Of a stretch of 64,000 nucleotides of DNA, positions 33,512 to 44,740 are shown piece after piece. This DNA is from Pseudomonadota bacterium (GTDB taxonomy: Bacteria; Pseudomonadota; Alphaproteobacteria; Acetobacterales; Acetobacteraceae), in NCBI GenBank assembly GCA_021845985.1, contig JAJZES010000045.1:145575-209574 (forward strand), read 5' to 3'. The translations under genes were made by a program, and so were the position numbers. Each line of letters opens with the position of its first letter. The first letter of the stretch is position 1. The notes beneath the pieces were generated by a model, which saw only the letters and a program-made list of their open reading frames with translations, had not been told where the DNA came from and did not search any database.

Positions 33512-33772
33512 ATGACGTGGTTTACCGCCGTTGTTCTCTACGTGCTGATCTGGTGGATCGTGCTGTTCGCCATGCTGCCGATCGGCGCCCGCCCGGACAG
33601 CGATGCCGATGCAACGAGCGGCTGGCGCGGTGCGCCAACCCAGCCGTTTTTGTGGCGCAAGGTGGTGGCGACGACGGTGGTGGCGGCAATCCTGCTGGCC
33701 ATCGCCAACGTGGTGATCAGTGGGCCGTGGATGAGTTTCCGCAGCGGCCCGTGGGCGCTGCACCCGGATTGA
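33512..33772 (+). CDS. DUF1467-family small membrane protein
   Basis: An 86-residue protein with two hydrophobic helices (FTAVVLYVLIWWIVLFAMLP and VVATTVVAAILLAIANVVI) joined by a polar loop containing ARPDSDADAT and GAPTQPFLWRK. This pattern matches DUF1467 proteins, which commonly sit between rnj and proS in alphaproteobacteria. Five bases separate it from rnj. Function is unknown. Confidence 0.85.
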   Translation: MTWFTAVVLYVLIWWIVLFAMLPIGARPDSDADATSGWRGAPTQPFLWRKVVATTVVAAILLAIANVVISGPWMSFRSGPWALHPD

Positions 33773-33869
33773 GCAGACGGCCACGGATCGGCGTCATATG
33801 CCGGAAATTGAGGCATGATTCGGCGCAGAACGGCGATTTTCTCGTGGACGGGATGAAAATAGCCGTGGA

Positions 33870-33992
33870 CGGGGAGTGCGCCAGTCAGCAATCATCACGG
33901 TCAGGACGAGGAGCTTCCTCATCCTGCCGTGTGACTGGCGTTTCCTCCCTAAACTTGGCCCGCTGCGCCTTGAGGCGCGCGGGCCTTTTTTC
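33870..33992 (+). ncRNA. Candidate structured small RNA with its own terminator
   Basis: CGCCAGTCA (33879-33887) pairs perfectly with TGACTGGCG (33932-33940). Inside it CACGG pairs with CCGTG, CAGGA with TCCTG, and GAGGA with TCCTC around a GCT loop, giving 24 base pairs in 62 bases. The unpaired TTTCCTCCCTAAACTT follows, then the strong terminator hairpin. The exposed CCTCCC is complementary to Shine-Dalgarno sequences, as in several alphaproteobacterial regulatory RNAs. No promoter was identified with confidence, and the family is not recognised. An mRNA 3' end or proS leader is the alternative. Confidence 0.5.
33957..33992 (+). terminator. Strong Rho-independent terminator
   Basis: GGCCCGC (33957-33963) pairs with GCGGGCC (33979-33985), and GCGCC pairs with GGCGC around a TTGA loop. 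Six T follow (33986-33991). Confidence 0.9.
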
Positions 33993-34073
33993 TGTTTAAC
34001 CGCTCATGTCCGTTGTGTCACGCGGTTTTGGGCGCGGTGCCGCGTGTTGGAGTGATTTTATTGCGCGGGATTA

Positions 34074-34088
34074 TTGTGCGCCGCACAA
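34074..34088. promoter_or_regulatory. Inverted repeat upstream of proS
   Basis: TTGTGCG, one base, CGCACAA form a perfect 7-base inverted repeat 85 bases before the proS start. The rest of 33773-34173 contains the candidate small RNA and terminator but no gene. It could be an operator; the binder is unknown. Confidence 0.3.
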
Positions 34089-34173
34089 ATATGTCGGATG
34101 ACAGCCTTGTCTGGCGCGGCGCGGTGTCGCCCGGTAGGGTCCGGGACTTTCCCCGATTGGATGACCCGCCGCC

Positions 34174-35478
34174 ATGCGCCTCTCACGCACGCTCGCTCCC
34201 ACGCTCAAGGAAACGCCCGCCGAGGCGCAGATCGTCTCGCACCGGCTTATGCTGCGCGCCGGGCTGGTGCGGCAGACCGCGGCCGGCATCTATGCCTGGC
34301 TGCCGATGGGCTTTCGCGTGCTGCAGAACATCGCCCGCATCGTGCGCGAGGAGCAGGACGCGGTCGGCGCGCAGGAAATGCTGATGCCGACCATCCAGCC
34401 GGCCGAGCTGTGGCGCACCAGCGGGCGCTATGACGCCTATGGTCCCGAGATGCTGCGCATCCGCGACCGGCACGAGCGCGACATGCTGTTCGGGCCGACC
34501 AACGAGGAGATGATCACCGATATTTTCCGCCAGTCGGTGAAGTCCTACCGCGAATTGCCGCAGATGCTGTACCATATCCAGTGGAAGTTCCGCGACGAGG
34601 TGCGCCCGCGCTTCGGCGTGATGCGCGGGCGCGAGTTCCTGATGAAGGACGCCTACAGCTTCGATCTCGACTATCCCGGCGCCGTCATCAGTTATCGCAA
34701 GATGATGCTGGCCTATATGCGCACCTTCCAGCGCCTCGGCGTCAAGGCGATCCCGATGGAGGCGGAGAGCGGGCCGATCGGCGGCAATCTCAGCCACGAG
34801 TTCATCATCCTGGCCGCCACCGGAGAGAGCGAGGTGTGGTATGATGCCGGCTTCGAGCGGATGGATTTCTCCGGCAGCGCCGTGTCGCACCAGTCGGAGG
34901 CCGATCTCGAACGGTTTTTCGCCGAGATGACGACGCCCTATGCGGCGACTGATGAGAAGCATGATCCGGCCGCGTGGGACAAAGTATCCGACCAGCGGCA
35001 AGGCCGGGGAATCGAAGTCGGCCACATCTTTTACTTCGGCACCAAATACAGCGCCCCGATGGGCCTCAGCGTCGCCGGGCGCGACGGGATCCCGGTGGTG
35101 CCGCATATGGGCAGCTACGGCATCGGCGTCTCCCGCCTCGTCGGCGCGCTGATCGAGGCGCATCACGATGCCGCCGGCATCGTCTGGCCCGAGTCGGTGG
35201 CGCCGTTCCGCGCCGCCATCCTCAACCTCAAGGTCGGCGACCCGCTGTGCGACCGCGTCTGCGAAGACCTCTATGCGCGCTTCGCCGGCGCCGCGCTCTA
35301 TGACGACCGCGAGGACCGTGCCGGGGTCAAATTCGCCGATGCCGACCTGATGGGCCATCCGTGGCAGATCGTCGTCGGGCCGCGCGGCGCCGCCGCCGGA
35401 GTGGTCGAGCTGAAGCGCCGGGCCACCGGCGAGAAGCTGGAACTGCCGATCGACGCCGTTCACGCGCGGATCGGATAG
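34174..35478 (+). CDS. proS: Prolyl-tRNA synthetase, short alphaproteobacterial type
   Basis: A 434-residue class II aminoacyl-tRNA synthetase that charges tRNA-Pro. Class II motifs are seen in [20 protein letters not shown] and [20 protein letters not shown] (motif 2), DAYSFD, and [20 protein letters not shown] (motif 3). The family in E. coli has about 570 residues with a 180-residue editing (INS) domain. Here that insertion is replaced by a short linker, as usual in alphaproteobacteria, so editing of mischarged Ala would need a separate protein. Confidence 0.95.
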   Translation: MRLSRTLAPTLKETPAEAQIVSHRLMLRAGLVRQTAAGIYAWLPMGFRVLQNIARIVREEQDAVGAQEMLMPTIQPAELWRTSGRYDAYGPEMLRIRDRHERDMLFGPTNEEMITDIFRQSVKSYRELPQMLYHIQWKFRDEVRPRFGVMRGREFLMKDAYSFDLDYPGAVISYRKMMLAYMRTFQRLGVKAIPMEAESGPIGGNLSHEFIILAATGESEVWYDAGFERMDFSGSAVSHQSEADLERFFAEMTTPYAATDEKHDPAAWDKVSDQRQGRGIEVGHIFYFGTKYSAPMGLSVAGRDGIPVVPHMGSYGIGVSRLVGALIEAHHDAAGIVWPESVAPFRAAILNLKVGDPLCDRVCEDLYARFAGAALYDDREDRAGVKFADADLMGHPWQIVVGPRGAAAGVVELKRRATGEKLELPIDAVHARIG

Positions 35479-35480
35479 GC

Positions 35481-36737
35481 ATGTTCGGCGCCTTCGAGAG
35501 GATGGTCGCCGCCCGCTATCTGCGCGCGCGCAAGGGCGAGCGGTTCGTCTCCGTCATCGCCAGCTTCTCGCTGATCGGCATCGCCCTCGGCGTCGCCACG
35601 CTGATCATCGTGATGAGCGTGATGAACGGCTTTCGCACCGAGTTGCTCGGCCGCATCCTCGGCCTCAACGGGCATCTCGGCATCTACGCCGCCGGCGCGC
35701 CGATGCGTGATTTCGATGCCATCGCCGCGCGGGTGCGCGGCCTGCCCGGCGTTACCGCGGCGCTGCCGGTGGTCGAGGGGCAGGCGCTGCTCACCGCCGA
35801 TCGCGGCGGCGCCTTTGGCGGGCTGGTGCGCGGCATGCGGCAAGCCGATCTGCGGGCGCTGAAACTGGTTGCCGACAATATCCGCGAGGGCAGTCTCGAT
35901 GGCTTCAAGGGCGACGATGCGGTGGCCATCGGCATTGGTCTGGCGCAGCGGCTCGGCCTGTCGGTCGGCGGCAAGATCACGCTGATCTCACCGCAGGGAT
36001 CGGCGACCGCGTTCGGCACGGTGCCGCGCATCCGCGCCTACAACGTCGTCGCGGTGTTCCAGGTCGGCTTCAACGAGGCCGATACCAGCTTCGTCTTTCT
36101 GCCGCTGGAGGCGGCGCAGGTGTTCTTTCAGGTGCGCGACGCGGCGACCCAGGTGGAAGTGATGGTGCGCGATCCCGACGCGGTTGGCACGGTCAACCGC
36201 GAAGTGCGCGCGGCGCTCGCCGACCACGGCGCGACGCTGCGGGTGATCGACTGGACGCAGAGCAACAACAGCCTGTTTGCCGCGGTCGCGGTGGAACGCA
36301 ACGTGATGTTCCTGATCCTGACGCTGATCATCGTGGTGGCGGCGTTCAATGTGATCTCCAGCCTGATCATGATGGTCAAGGACAAGACGCGCGACATTGC
36401 CGTGTTGCGCACCATCGGCGCCGGATCGGGGGCGGTGATGCGGATTTTCCTGATGTGCGGCGCCTTCGTCGGCGTCGCCGGCACCGTCCTCGGCGCCGTG
36501 CTCGGCATCGTCTTCTGCCTCAACATCGAGACCATACGGCACTGGCTGGAGAGCCTGACCGGGACCAACCTGTTCAACCCGGAAGTGTATTTTCTGTCGC
36601 AACTGCCGGCGGAGCTGGACTGGCGCGAGGTGGCGCAGGTGATCGGCATGGCGCTCGGCCTCTCGTTGCTGGCGACGCTCTATCCGAGCTGGCGGGCGGC
36701 GCGCACCGATCCGGTGGAGGCGCTGCGGCATGAGTGA
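35481..36737 (+). CDS. lolC: Lipoprotein-releasing ABC transporter permease (LolC/LolE family)
   Basis: A 418-residue permease that extracts mature lipoproteins from the inner membrane for transfer to LolA. It has an N-terminal membrane helix ([20 protein letters not shown], then [12 protein letters not shown]), a large periplasmic domain, and three C-terminal helices including [20 protein letters not shown] and the [18 protein letters not shown] motif. The ATG at 35481 is two bases after the proS stop. A single LolC/E-type (LolF-like) gene is present, so the complex is probably a homodimer. Confidence 0.93.
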   Translation: MFGAFERMVAARYLRARKGERFVSVIASFSLIGIALGVATLIIVMSVMNGFRTELLGRILGLNGHLGIYAAGAPMRDFDAIAARVRGLPGVTAALPVVEGQALLTADRGGAFGGLVRGMRQADLRALKLVADNIREGSLDGFKGDDAVAIGIGLAQRLGLSVGGKITLISPQGSATAFGTVPRIRAYNVVAVFQVGFNEADTSFVFLPLEAAQVFFQVRDAATQVEVMVRDPDAVGTVNREVRAALADHGATLRVIDWTQSNNSLFAAVAVERNVMFLILTLIIVVAAFNVISSLIMMVKDKTRDIAVLRTIGAGSGAVMRIFLMCGAFVGVAGTVLGAVLGIVFCLNIETIRHWLESLTGTNLFNPEVYFLSQLPAELDWREVAQVIGMALGLSLLATLYPSWRAARTDPVEALRHE

Positions 36738-37407
36738 GCGGCTGGAACTGCGCGGCGTGCGCCGCACCTATCGCAGCGGCGACAGCCCGCTGCCGGTGCT
36801 GCGCGGCGCCGACCTGAAGCTGGCGGCCGGCGAGATCGTGGCGCTGGTGGCGCCCTCGGGCGCCGGCAAATCGACCCTGCTGCATCTGGCCGGGCTGCTG
36901 GAGCAGCCGGACGGCGGCAAGGTGCTGGTCGGCGGGCGCGACGCGGGCGCGCTGTCGGACGCCGAGCGCACCGCGATCCGCCGCGACTCGATCGGCTTCG
37001 TCTATCAGTTCCATCATCTGCTCGGCGAGTTCACCGCGCTGGAGAACATCGTGCTGCCGCAGATGATTGCCGGGACAAGGCGACGCGATGCCGAGGCGCG
37101 CGCGCGGCGGCTGCTCGGCGCGTTCGGGCTGGCGGCGCGGGCGGCGCATCTGCCGGGGCGGCTGTCGGGCGGCGAGCAGCAGCGCGTCGCCATTGCCCGC
37201 GCCCTGGCCAATGCGCCGTTGGTGCTGCTGGCCGACGAGCCGACCGGCAATCTCGACGTCGAGACGGCGCGCCTGGTGTTCGACGAGCTGCTGTCGAGCG
37301 TGCGCACGCATGGCGCGGCGGCGCTGATCGCCACGCACAACCCGGATCTGGCGGCGCGCATGGACCGCACGGTGACGCTGCGCGACGGGCGCGTGGTGGA
37401 TCTGTGA
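36730..37407 (+). CDS. lolD: Lipoprotein-releasing ABC transporter ATP-binding protein
   Basis: A 225-residue ABC ATPase that drives lipoprotein extraction with the permease it overlaps. Walker A is APSGAGKS (residues about 39-46), the signature is [19 protein letters not shown], and Walker B is [29 protein letters not shown] is typical of LolD/MacB-like ATPases. The ATG at 36730 overlaps the lolC end by eight bases. Confidence 0.95.
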   Translation: MSERLELRGVRRTYRSGDSPLPVLRGADLKLAAGEIVALVAPSGAGKSTLLHLAGLLEQPDGGKVLVGGRDAGALSDAERTAIRRDSIGFVYQFHHLLGEFTALENIVLPQMIAGTRRRDAEARARRLLGAFGLAARAAHLPGRLSGGEQQRVAIARALANAPLVLLADEPTGNLDVETARLVFDELLSSVRTHGAAALIATHNPDLAARMDRTVTLRDGRVVDL

Positions 37408-37445
37408 CGCTGCCCGGACGCCGCCGCCCCGACGAGGTTCCCACC

Positions 37446-40400
37446 ATGCCGCATGCCGACTTCGTCCATCTGCACGTCCATTCCAGCTACTCGCTGAGCG
37501 AGGGCGCGATCAAAGCCGAAAAGATCGCCGCTCTGGCGCGCGACGCGGCGATGCCGGCGGTCGCCATCACCGATACCGCCAATCTGTTCGGCGCGCTGGA
37601 GTTCAGCCAGGCCTGCGTGGCCAAAGGCGTGCAGCCGATCATCGGCTGCCGCATCGCGCTGAGCCGGGCCGATGCGCCGCGCCTGCCGCCCGATCCGCTG
37701 GTGTTGCTGGCGCAGACCGCCGCCGGGTTCGCCAATCTGCAATACCTGTCCTCGGTCGGCTTCCTGGAGACCGAGCCGGGGCTGAAGCCGCAGGTGACGC
37801 TGACGCAGCTTGCCGACCATGCCGGTGGGCTGTTCCTGCTGACCGGCGGCACGCTCGGGCCGATCGCGCGGCTGCTGGCCGACGGGCGCCAGCCGGACGC
37901 CGAGGCGCTGCTGGCGGCGTTGCTGGAGGCGTTCCCCGATCGTCTGGCGATGGAACTGCATCGCCACGGCGTGCCGGCGGAGCGGGCCATCGAGCCGGGG
38001 CTGATCGCGCTGGCCGATGCGCGGGCGGTGCCGCTGGTGGCGACCAACGAATGCTACTTCGCCCGCCCGGACATGCACGAGGCGCACGACGCGCTGCTGT
38101 GCATCGCCGAAGGCCGCACCATCGCCGAGGCCGAGCGGCGGCGCGTGAGCCCGCAACACTGGTTCAAGCCGGCGCCGGTGATGCGCGCGCTGTTTGCCGA
38201 TCTGCCGGATGCCTGCGACAACACGCTGGCCATCGCGCGGTGCTGCGCGGTGATGGCCGAGCAGCGCAAGCCGCTGCTGCCGACCTGTCCGAAAGTGCGG
38301 CCGGGCGCCAGCGAAGAAGCCACCGTCCGGGCGATGGCCGGCGAAGGTCTGGCGCGGCGGCTCGACGCCATCAACGCCGATGCCGATACGCGCACCCGCT
38401 ATACCGAGCGGCTGGCGTTCGAGCTTGATGTCATCGCCACGATGGGGTTTGCCGGATATTTCCTCATCGTCGCCGATTTCATCCAGTGGGCGAAAGGGCA
38501 GGGGATTCCGGTCGGACCGGGCCGCGGCTCCGGCGCCGGCTCGGTCGCCGCCTGGGCGCTGACCATCACCGATCTCGATCCGCTGCGCTTCGATCTGCTG
38601 TTCGAGCGGTTCCTCAACCCCGAGCGGGTGTCGATGCCGGATTTCGACATCGATTTCTGCCAGGACCGGCGCGACGAAGTCATCGCCTATGTGCGTCGCG
38701 AATACGGCGCCGACCGGGTGGCGCAGATCATCACCTTCGGCAAGCTGCAGGCACGCGCCGCGGTGCGCGATGTCGGCCGCGTGCTCGCCATGCCGTTCGG
38801 GCAGGTCAACAAGGTTGCCGAGCTGATCCCGAACAATCCGGCCAAGCCGGTGACGCTGCAGCAGGCGATCGACGGCGAGCCGAAGCTGCAGCAGTTGCGC
38901 GACGACGACGAAAGCGTGCGCCGGCTGCTGGAAATCGCGCTGCAGCTGGAGGGGCTGTATCGCCACGCCTCGACCCATGCCGCCGGCGTCGTCATCGGCG
39001 ACCGGCCCTTGATCGAGCTGGTGCCGATCTACCGCGATCCACGCGCGGAGTTTCTCGTCACCCAGTATTCGATGAAATATGTCGAGCAGGCCGGGCTGGT
39101 GAAGTTCGACTTCCTCGGCCTGACCACGCTGACCATTCTGCAGCGCGCGGTGCAGTTTCTCGCCCGCCAGGGGATCACCGTCGATCTCGATCGGCTGCCG
39201 CTCGATGATCGCGCCACCTACGAGATGCTGCAGCGCGGCGATGCCGGCGGGGTGTTCCAGTTTGAAAGCGCCGGCATGCGCGACGTGCTGCGGCAGATGC
39301 GGCCCGACCGGTTCGAGGATCTGATCGCCGGGGTGGCGCTGTACCGCCCCGGCCCGATGGCCAATATCCCGGCCTATTGCCAGCGCAAGCACGGCGAGGC
39401 GTGGGAGGCGCCGCACCCGGAGATTCGCGACATCCTGGCCGAGACCTACGGCATCATGGTCTATCAGGAACAGGTGATGCAGATCGCCCAGCGCATGGCC
39501 GGCTACAGCCTCGGCAGCGCCGATCTGCTGCGCCGGGCGATGGGCAAGAAGATTCGCGCCGAGATGGATGCGCAGCGCAAAACCTTCGTCGATGGCGCCA
39601 CCGGCCGCGGCATTGCCCATGCCAAGGCCGAGGAGGTGTTCGACCTGATGGCCAAATTCGCCGATTACGGCTTCAACAAATCACACGCGGCGGCCTATGC
39701 GCTGGTCGCCTATCAGACTGCGTGGATGAAGGCCAATCATCCGGTGGCGTTTCTCGCCGCCTGCATGAGCCTCGCAGTCACCAACACCGACCGGCTGGCG
39801 GCGCTGCGGCAGGATGCGGCGCGCATGGGCATTCGCGTGCTGCCACCGGACATCAACCGCAGCCACGCCGATTTCAGCCTGGAACGCGACGCTGACGGCG
39901 GGCTCGCGGTCCGCTATGCGCTGGCGGCGGTGAAGAAAGTCGGCATGTCGGCGATGCAGTCGGTGGTGGCGGCGCGCGGCGCGGTGGCGTTTGCCGATCT
40001 GGCCGATTTTGCCGCGCGCGTCGATCCGCGCCAGCTCAACCGCATGCAGATCGAGAATCTGGCGCGCGCCGGCGCCTTCGACGGTCTCGACGGCAACCGG
40101 GCGCGGGTGTTTGCCGGCGCCGAGGTGCTGCTGCGGCGGGCGCAGGCCAGCGCCGAGGAAAAGGCCAGCGGCCAGACCGGGCTGTTCGCCGGCGGCGGCA
40201 AGCCGGAGACGCTGCGCCTGCCCGACATCGTCGCCTGGCCGGAGATGGACGCGCTGGGCTTCGAGGCGGAGGCGGTGGGGTTTCATCTCACCGCGCATCC
40301 GCTCGATGCCTATGCGCCGACCTTGCGGCGGATCGGCGCGGTGCCGAGCAACCAGCTCGAACAACGCGCCCAGGCGGGGGCGGCGCGGCTGCGGGTGGCC

Positions 40401-40865
40401 GGGCTGGTGGTGTCGATGAAGCAGCGGACGACGCGCACCGGCAGCCGCATGGCCTGGGTGCGCATGTCCGATGGCGGCGGCAGTTTCGAGGTGACACTGT
40501 TCAGCGAGGTGCTGTCGCAGGCGCGCGACTTGCTGGAAGCGGGCAAGCCGCTGCTGGCCACGGTCGATGTGCGGATGGAGGGCGAGACCATGCGCATCAC
40601 CGCGCACGCGCTCGACTCGCTCGACCGTGCCGCCAGCGAGGCCGGCGGCGGCATCCGCGTCTGGCTCGACCGCAGCGATGCGGTGGAACCGATCCGCACC
40701 CTGCTCAGCCGGGAAGGCAAGGGACGCGGCGAGGTGCGGCTGATCCCGCGCGTCGCCGCGGCGCAGGATGTTGAAATCTTGTTGCCCGGCCGCTTCAACG
40801 TCTCGCCGCGGCTGATGCAGGCGATGAAGCTGCTGCCCGGCGTCGCGCGGGTGGAAGATACCTGA
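37446..40865 (+). CDS. dnaE: DNA polymerase III subunit alpha
   Basis: An 1139-residue replicative polymerase. The N-terminal PHP domain opens with [15 protein letters not shown]. The palm is marked by [14 protein letters not shown] and the catalytic motif [35 protein letters not shown], and [20 protein letters not shown] follow, then a helix-hairpin-helix and an OB domain ([18 protein letters not shown]). The ATG at 37446 has GACGAGG upstream; a GTG at 37404 overlaps the lolD stop and would add 14 residues. Length identifies DnaE1 rather than the mutagenic DnaE2. Confidence 0.97.
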   Translation: MPHADFVHLHVHSSYSLSEGAIKAEKIAALARDAAMPAVAITDTANLFGALEFSQACVAKGVQPIIGCRIALSRADAPRLPPDPLVLLAQTAAGFANLQYLSSVGFLETEPGLKPQVTLTQLADHAGGLFLLTGGTLGPIARLLADGRQPDAEALLAALLEAFPDRLAMELHRHGVPAERAIEPGLIALADARAVPLVATNECYFARPDMHEAHDALLCIAEGRTIAEAERRRVSPQHWFKPAPVMRALFADLPDACDNTLAIARCCAVMAEQRKPLLPTCPKVRPGASEEATVRAMAGEGLARRLDAINADADTRTRYTERLAFELDVIATMGFAGYFLIVADFIQWAKGQGIPVGPGRGSGAGSVAAWALTITDLDPLRFDLLFERFLNPERVSMPDFDIDFCQDRRDEVIAYVRREYGADRVAQIITFGKLQARAAVRDVGRVLAMPFGQVNKVAELIPNNPAKPVTLQQAIDGEPKLQQLRDDDESVRRLLEIALQLEGLYRHASTHAAGVVIGDRPLIELVPIYRDPRAEFLVTQYSMKYVEQAGLVKFDFLGLTTLTILQRAVQFLARQGITVDLDRLPLDDRATYEMLQRGDAGGVFQFESAGMRDVLRQMRPDRFEDLIAGVALYRPGPMANIPAYCQRKHGEAWEAPHPEIRDILAETYGIMVYQEQVMQIAQRMAGYSLGSADLLRRAMGKKIRAEMDAQRKTFVDGATGRGIAHAKAEEVFDLMAKFADYGFNKSHAAAYALVAYQTAWMKANHPVAFLAACMSLAVTNTDRLAALRQDAARMGIRVLPPDINRSHADFSLERDADGGLAVRYALAAVKKVGMSAMQSVVAARGAVAFADLADFAARVDPRQLNRMQIENLARAGAFDGLDGNRARVFAGAEVLLRRAQASAEEKASGQTGLFAGGGKPETLRLPDIVAWPEMDALGFEAEAVGFHLTAHPLDAYAPTLRRIGAVPSNQLEQRAQAGAARLRVAGLVVSMKQRTTRTGSRMAWVRMSDGGGSFEVTLFSEVLSQARDLLEAGKPLLATVDVRMEGETMRITAHALDSLDRAASEAGGGIRVWLDRSDAVEPIRTLLSREGKGRGEVRLIPRVAAAQDVEILLPGRFNVSPRLMQAMKLLPGVARVEDT

Positions 40866-40879
40866 GCAGGAGAGCCAGC

Positions 40880-41296
40880 ATGCCGCAACCATTGCCCGCC
40901 GATGATGCCCTGGTCGCCGCCGCCCGCGCCGCGGCGCAGCGCGCCTATGTGCCCTATTCGCGCTTTCGCGTCGGCGCCGCGCTGGCCGGGCCGTTCGGCG
41001 TGATCTGCGGCTGCAACGTCGAGAATGCGAGTTTCGGCATGACCATCTGCGCCGAACGCACGGCGATCGTCAGCGCCGTGGCCGCCGGCCACCGGCGCTT
41101 CGAGCGGATCGCCATTGCCCTGCCCGACAGCCCGCCCGGCGCGCCGCCGACCGCTTTCATGCCGTGCGGCGCCTGCCGGCAGGTGATGGCGGAGTTCGTC
41201 GATGCGGCGTTTCCGGTGCTGATCGACGGCCTCGGCGCGTTCCGCTTCGACGAGATTTTCCCCTGGCCCTTCGTGCTGCCCGGCATGCGGGGGTAA
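40880..41296 (+). CDS. cdd: Cytidine deaminase
   Basis: A 138-residue zinc enzyme that deaminates cytidine and deoxycytidine to uridine and deoxyuridine. The zinc and catalytic motifs are CAER (Cys58, Glu60) and PCGACRQ (Cys96, Cys99). [10 protein letters not shown] and [20 protein letters not shown] match the small tetrameric form. It has GCAGGAG upstream. It converges on the dihydropyrimidinase gene with two bases between stops, so pyrimidine salvage and breakdown genes meet here. Confidence 0.95.
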   Translation: MPQPLPADDALVAAARAAAQRAYVPYSRFRVGAALAGPFGVICGCNVENASFGMTICAERTAIVSAVAAGHRRFERIAIALPDSPPGAPPTAFMPCGACRQVMAEFVDAAFPVLIDGLGAFRFDEIFPWPFVLPGMRG

Positions 41297-41298
41297 GA

Positions 41299-43421
<2,123 letters not shown>

Positions 43422-43441
43422 CGGCCGCAGCACAGACCGGG

Positions 43442-43457
43442 TTGACCGCGCGGTCAA
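43442..43457. promoter_or_regulatory. RutR-type operator
   Basis: TTGACCGCGCGGTCAA is a perfect 16-base palindrome. It matches the TTGACC-N4-GGTCAA core of the E. coli RutR site and lies directly upstream of the RutR-like gene. Confidence 0.8.
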
Positions 43458-43634
43458 GAACCTGTTCTGCGGCCGGCCGGCGCAGTCCCGCGCGCACCGG
43501 CAATCCTGCGCCCGGCCGTCGATGCGCCTGGGTGGCCTCCCTGATTGGCGTGATGGTTGCGGCAGTGAGGCCGCGTCGGTCGGTTACGTAGGGAATCGTT
43601 GGCTGGAACACGGATGGCTTGGCGCACCGAGAGT

Positions 43635-43735
43635 CCTTGTGGGAGGGGTTGGGGGAGGGGGCCAGCCACGCAGGTCTCGGCACGTGCGCGACCCCTCACC
43701 CCAGCCCTCTCCCACAAGGGGAGAGGGAGCTTTCG
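43635..43735. repeat. Inverted pair of GC-rich dispersed repeats
   Basis: The left arm (43635-43660) starts CCTTGTGGGAGGGG. The right arm (43692-43719) ends CTCTCCCACAAGG and is its near-complement. The right copy also forms its own hairpin CTCTCCC/GGGAGAG. The rest of 43458-43840 holds only the RutR box and no gene. Confidence 0.7.
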
Positions 43736-43840
43736 TGGTCCGATCAACGAGAGTCTGCTAAGTCGGCTGGTGCCGGGGCTTCAGCCGAGGATCGGGCGAT
43801 GGCTTGGCGCAGCCGAACCGGGTTGCGTCGTCGCCGGCAG

Positions 43841-44740
43841 TCAGCAACTCGGGCGCGGCAAGCGGCGGCGGAGCACCAGCGTCGTCCAGCGCTCCTCGCG
43901 CAGCCGCGCCGTCAGTGCCAGCCCGTGCCGCCGATGCGCCGCCATTACCCAGCGCGCTTGCGTGTCCAGCAGACCGGCCAGGATCACCGTGCCGCCCGGC
44001 GCCAGATGTGCGGCGAGGTCGGCCGCCATCCGGCACAGCGGTCGCGCCAGGATATTGGCCAGCACCAGATCATACGGCCCGGCGCCGCGCACCGCCGGGC
44101 TGCCCCAGCCATCGGCGCGGATCACCCGCAGCAAGCCGCCCAGCCCGTTGCGCCGCGCATTGTCGCGCGCCGTTCGCACCGACCACGCATCAATGTCGGT
44201 CGCCAGCACCGGCACATGCCACAGCCGCGCCGCCGCCATCGCCAGAATCCCGGTGCCGGTGCCGATATCGACCACCCGCCGCGGTCGCCGGTGCAGCGTC
44301 TCCAGCGCGCGCAGGCAGCCGCGCGTCGAGCCGTGCTCGCCGCTGCCGAACGCCACCGCCGCATCCAGCGTCAGCGCCATGCGCCCCGGCGCCGGTGGCC
44401 CGGTCAGATGGGTGCCGCGCACGGCGAAGCGCCGGCCGACCCGTTGCTCAGGGAACGCCGCATGGGTGCGCGCCAGCCAGCCCTCGGCCTCGGTCGGGCG
44501 GCGGCGCGGCGCCGCGGCATAGCCCGTCACCAGCTCGGCCAGCGCCAGCGCCGCGGCCAGCGCCGGTTCGCCTGCCCCCTGGTCCTTCACCCCCTCCACC
44601 GTCCACAGCCCGCTGTCTTCATCGAGGAAGAAGCCGACCGTGCCGCAGGCCTGCGCCAAGGCCGCCTCGTAGGCTTCCAGCGCCTCCGCCGGCACGGTGA
44701 CGGTAACGGTCTCCAGCGCCGTCGCGTGGCGAAGGGTCAT
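43841..44740 (-). CDS. prmA: Ribosomal protein L11 methyltransferase
   Basis: A 299-residue SAM-dependent enzyme that trimethylates L11. The SAM site is VVDIGTGTGILAMAAARLW. Substrate-proximal motifs are AFGSGEHGSTRGCLRALETL and DLVLANILARPLCRMA. An N-terminal region of about 90 residues corresponds to the L11-recognition domain. The ATG overlaps the uvrD stop (ATGA), so it is translated from the uvrD transcript. Confidence 0.93.
   Translation of the reverse strand: MTLRHATALETVTVTVPAEALEAYEAALAQACGTVGFFLDEDSGLWTVEGVKDQGAGEPALAAALALAELVTGYAAAPRRRPTEAEGWLARTHAAFPEQRVGRRFAVRGTHLTGPPAPGRMALTLDAAVAFGSGEHGSTRGCLRALETLHRRPRRVVDIGTGTGILAMAAARLWHVPVLATDIDAWSVRTARDNARRNGLGGLLRVIRADGWGSPAVRGAGPYDLVLANILARPLCRMAADLAAHLAPGGTVILAGLLDTQARWVMAAHRRHGLALTARLREERWTTLVLRRRLPRPSC

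Noticed and set aside
33879..33940. Signal recognition particle RNA (4.5S)
   Set aside because: The hairpin contains GTCAGG, but the conserved apical GGAA tetraloop and asymmetric loops of the SRP domain are missing, and a separate terminator hairpin follows.
33870..34173. T-box or similar amino-acid-sensing leader for proS
   Set aside because: No T-box sequence or specifier layout is seen, and such leaders are not expected in alphaproteobacteria. The terminator ends about 180 bases before proS with no visible antiterminator.
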